Shown: positions 62,340-64,000 of the stretch, piece after piece
Layout of the letters: every line of letters begins with the position of its first letter
Numbering within the stretch: the stretch's first letter is position 1
Assembly (NCBI GenBank): GCA_027605045.1
Contig: JAQFWX010000076.1
Coordinates: forward strand, 1 to 64,000
DNA from: Phallus indusiatus
Lineage: Eukaryota > Basidiomycota > Agaricomycetes > Phallales > Phallaceae
DNA length: 64,000 bases
Direction of reading: 5' to 3'
Translations under genes and position numbers: made by a program
The notes under the pieces: model-generated
What the model saw: the letters and a program-made list of their open reading frames with translations, nothing else
Told to the model about the DNA's origin: nothing
Databases searched by the model: none

Positions 62340-62560
62340 ATTCTCTCTCGGGCTCTTTTGACACAAAATATCATCACTTTTACGACCCCTTTACTGCCTT
62401 TCACGATCTGCACAATTTAAGTCCCAAGAAGTCATTATATTCCTTTCTACTCACTACACGATCTATTTTACCTCACTATTTCACTGACACACTCACTCTG
62501 GTTCCCTCTCCCATTCTCTCCTGATAGCGCACATCACTGATACTCTCAACGGAATTCATA

Positions 62561-62908
62561 ATGACTAATGATCAACCAAACCTCGAATCAGCTGCAAAAG
62601 CACATCCACATGAAAATAACGTTACTCTTGGTTGGTTGATAAATTTGGTATTTAACCCAATGATTCATTACACAATTGTCGTGAACCATCTTGAAACTTG
62701 TCTCAATCTAGTATACAGGGTACAAATTCATGGCAGATGTTCCCAAGACATTCCAGCTGATATACATTTCCAACTCGATCCCGGAAATCTTCCCTACTCA
62801 TCTCTTTTTCCTATTCTGACACATTCTGGCTTGTTTTATACTACATTTAAAATTTACAACAAGCAAATACAGAAGCATGAGACATGCCCAGTCAGCATCA
62901 ATGCATGA
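62561..62908 (+). CDS. Hypothetical ORF, 115 aa
   Basis: Reads MTNDQPNLESAAKAHPHEN and ends CPVSINA. It has an ATG, a preceding pyrimidine-rich tract, and no frame break, but no motif or homologue that I recognise. It could be an orphan gene or a first exon. Confidence 0.3.
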   Translation: MTNDQPNLESAAKAHPHENNVTLGWLINLVFNPMIHYTIVVNHLETCLNLVYRVQIHGRCSQDIPADIHFQLDPGNLPYSSLFPILTHSGLFYTTFKIYNKQIQKHETCPVSINA

Positions 62909-63103
62909 GCCACAAGTGCTAAAATTTGTTGTTACTAGTCCACCTACAGGGTTTGGTGACCCCTTTCGGGTCTCTGGAGAGCCTTTGGAAAAAATATAAC
63001 AGCTGATCAATGTGCATGCAAGTTTAAGGTTGGAGTGCACTACAACTTTCCTGAAAACTGTTGATGTTGTATGAAACTAAACTAACAACCAGCGACTCTT
63101 TAT

Positions 63104-63335
63104 TATTAGAATTGGTATAGAGATGATGTTATATTATCCTCAACAACACTGGAGACAGATGGTGAATACTCTGTATATATTATTTCATGAATTATGAACA
63201 TACCTGGAGACAGATGGTGAATACTCTGTATAAAGAGTATTCCCATCACTCCAGGCTTACCTATACCGCGTCTGGTGCCCATAGCGCTGGTATAATCTAA
63301 TCTACTTAGAGAGATGTACAGATCATATTCTAACA
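63104..63335 (-). mobile_element. LTR copy of the Copia family
   Basis: 232 bp in reverse orientation, TATTAGAATTGG...TATTCTAACA, close to the copy at 51950. The flanks (TTTAT and ATATC) do not match, so one side was rearranged. Confidence 0.8.
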
Positions 63336-63570
63336 ATATCTGCAGGTTTTGCAGGCTTTTTGTGCATTTTCTATGTGTTTTTGAAGGGTTTATCACGGGT
63401 ATACCTGTACCTGTACCTACAGGTTTGATATTTTAAGCCAAAATTGAAACCAAACCTGAACAGGTTTTTTGACCTGTGGGTTTGTCAAAACCTTGTACCC
63501 TTACCTGTGGGTACAGGTACAGGTACCTGCAGGTAATATCTGTCATACCTGACACCTGTTGAGACCCTTA
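63336..63570 (-). mobile_element. Fragment of hAT-like MITE, family D
   Basis: Ends ACCTGTTGAGACCCTTA, the inverted form of the terminus at 38900, and is full of GGTACCTGCAGGTA-type words. The other terminus is missing where the Copia LTR abuts. Confidence 0.55.
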
Positions 63571-63644
63571 ACTTGGAGTGCTATTGAGAAGTTAAGCAAA
63601 GGTACATGTTTGTTATTATAATGTTTGCATACTTACAGTGCACC

Positions 63645-63918
63645 TGTTAGGGCAACTCAGGGCACACACCTAGAGGAGGGAAAACCTAAGAGAACAAGCT
63701 TAGGTATTCCCCTCTAGGGAAAACACATAAGTACTGAATACGAGGTGCCCAACTGATCTCCATGGGATCCAAGGAGATACAGACAGAAATCGAAGGAAAT
63801 CGAAGAAATTGAAAAAATGGAAAAAAGTACGGGAAATGAAGGAAATCGTAATACGAAATGAAGCCAAAAGAGATCAAAGAAATTGAATAATTGGGCAAAG
63901 TGCTAGTGTACCATGACA
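63645..63918 (+). mobile_element. Solo LTR, TGTTAGGG family (copy 5, internally deleted)
   Basis: 274 bp, TGTTAGGGCAACTCAG...GTGTACCATGACA. It lacks one of the two internal CACCTAGAGG units and the spacer between them. Flanks GCACC and GTGCC do not match exactly. Confidence 0.75.
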
Positions 63919-64000
63919 GTGCCCACATGAACAGATGCAATTACATGCTGTAATGATCCGAACTATATAGCTTTGTGTGTGTTGGCTATGAATGATCGGA

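Overview
The window looks like a nuclear contig from a filamentous basidiomycete, most likely an agaricomycete; I cannot name the species. The signs are dense short genes cut by many 45-70 bp GT-AG introns, fungal orthologues (Slt2-type MAP kinase, OPT transporter, fungal aquaporin, Nbp35), and fungal Copia and LTR elements.

Positions 1-37,816 are gene-rich. In order: COP9 signalosome subunit 3 (+), cytosolic Fe-S scaffold NBP35 (+), a TEY cell-wall-integrity MAP kinase (-), an OPT oligopeptide/siderophore-type transporter (+), a BAH-domain zinc protein (+), a SARAF-like ER membrane protein (-), a DDT/PHD chromatin protein (-), an Alba-domain Rpp25-like RNase P/MRP subunit (-), proteasome ATPase RPT2 (+), ribosomal protein eS26 (-), an MFS sugar transporter (+), a cytosolic GH13 alpha-amylase (-), a 3.9-kb stretch with only weak ORFs, a Grx3/4 monothiol glutaredoxin (-), Ku70 (-) and an aquaporin (+). 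These are mostly housekeeping genes and do not form one pathway. The sugar transporter and amylase are convergent neighbours and could both serve carbon use.

Positions 37,817-64,000 form a transposon island with almost no convincing host gene. I could delimit many insertions to the base from their target-site duplications (TSDs). They are: a 3.9-kb gag-only LTR element with two identical-looking 620-bp LTRs (42,082-45,984); an older, CpG-decayed solo LTR of the same family (39,427-40,985) that was hit by a hAT-like MITE and by another solo LTR; a frame-broken Copia element (56,296-61,510) with two further LTR copies and a fragment; five copies of a TGTTAGGG-type LTR; two copies of a TGTAAGG-type LTR; three complete hAT-like MITEs with 8-bp TSDs plus three fragments; one CACTA-like element with long inverted arms; and one tRNA-derived SINE with a 14-bp TSD. 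Two of the MITEs have different termini but share a nearly identical 120-bp core holding a hairpin. A broken gene at 46-47.8 kb carries one of the LTRs inside its coding sequence.

Gene models were spliced by eye. Splice sites given as exact were checked for frame; others are approximate.
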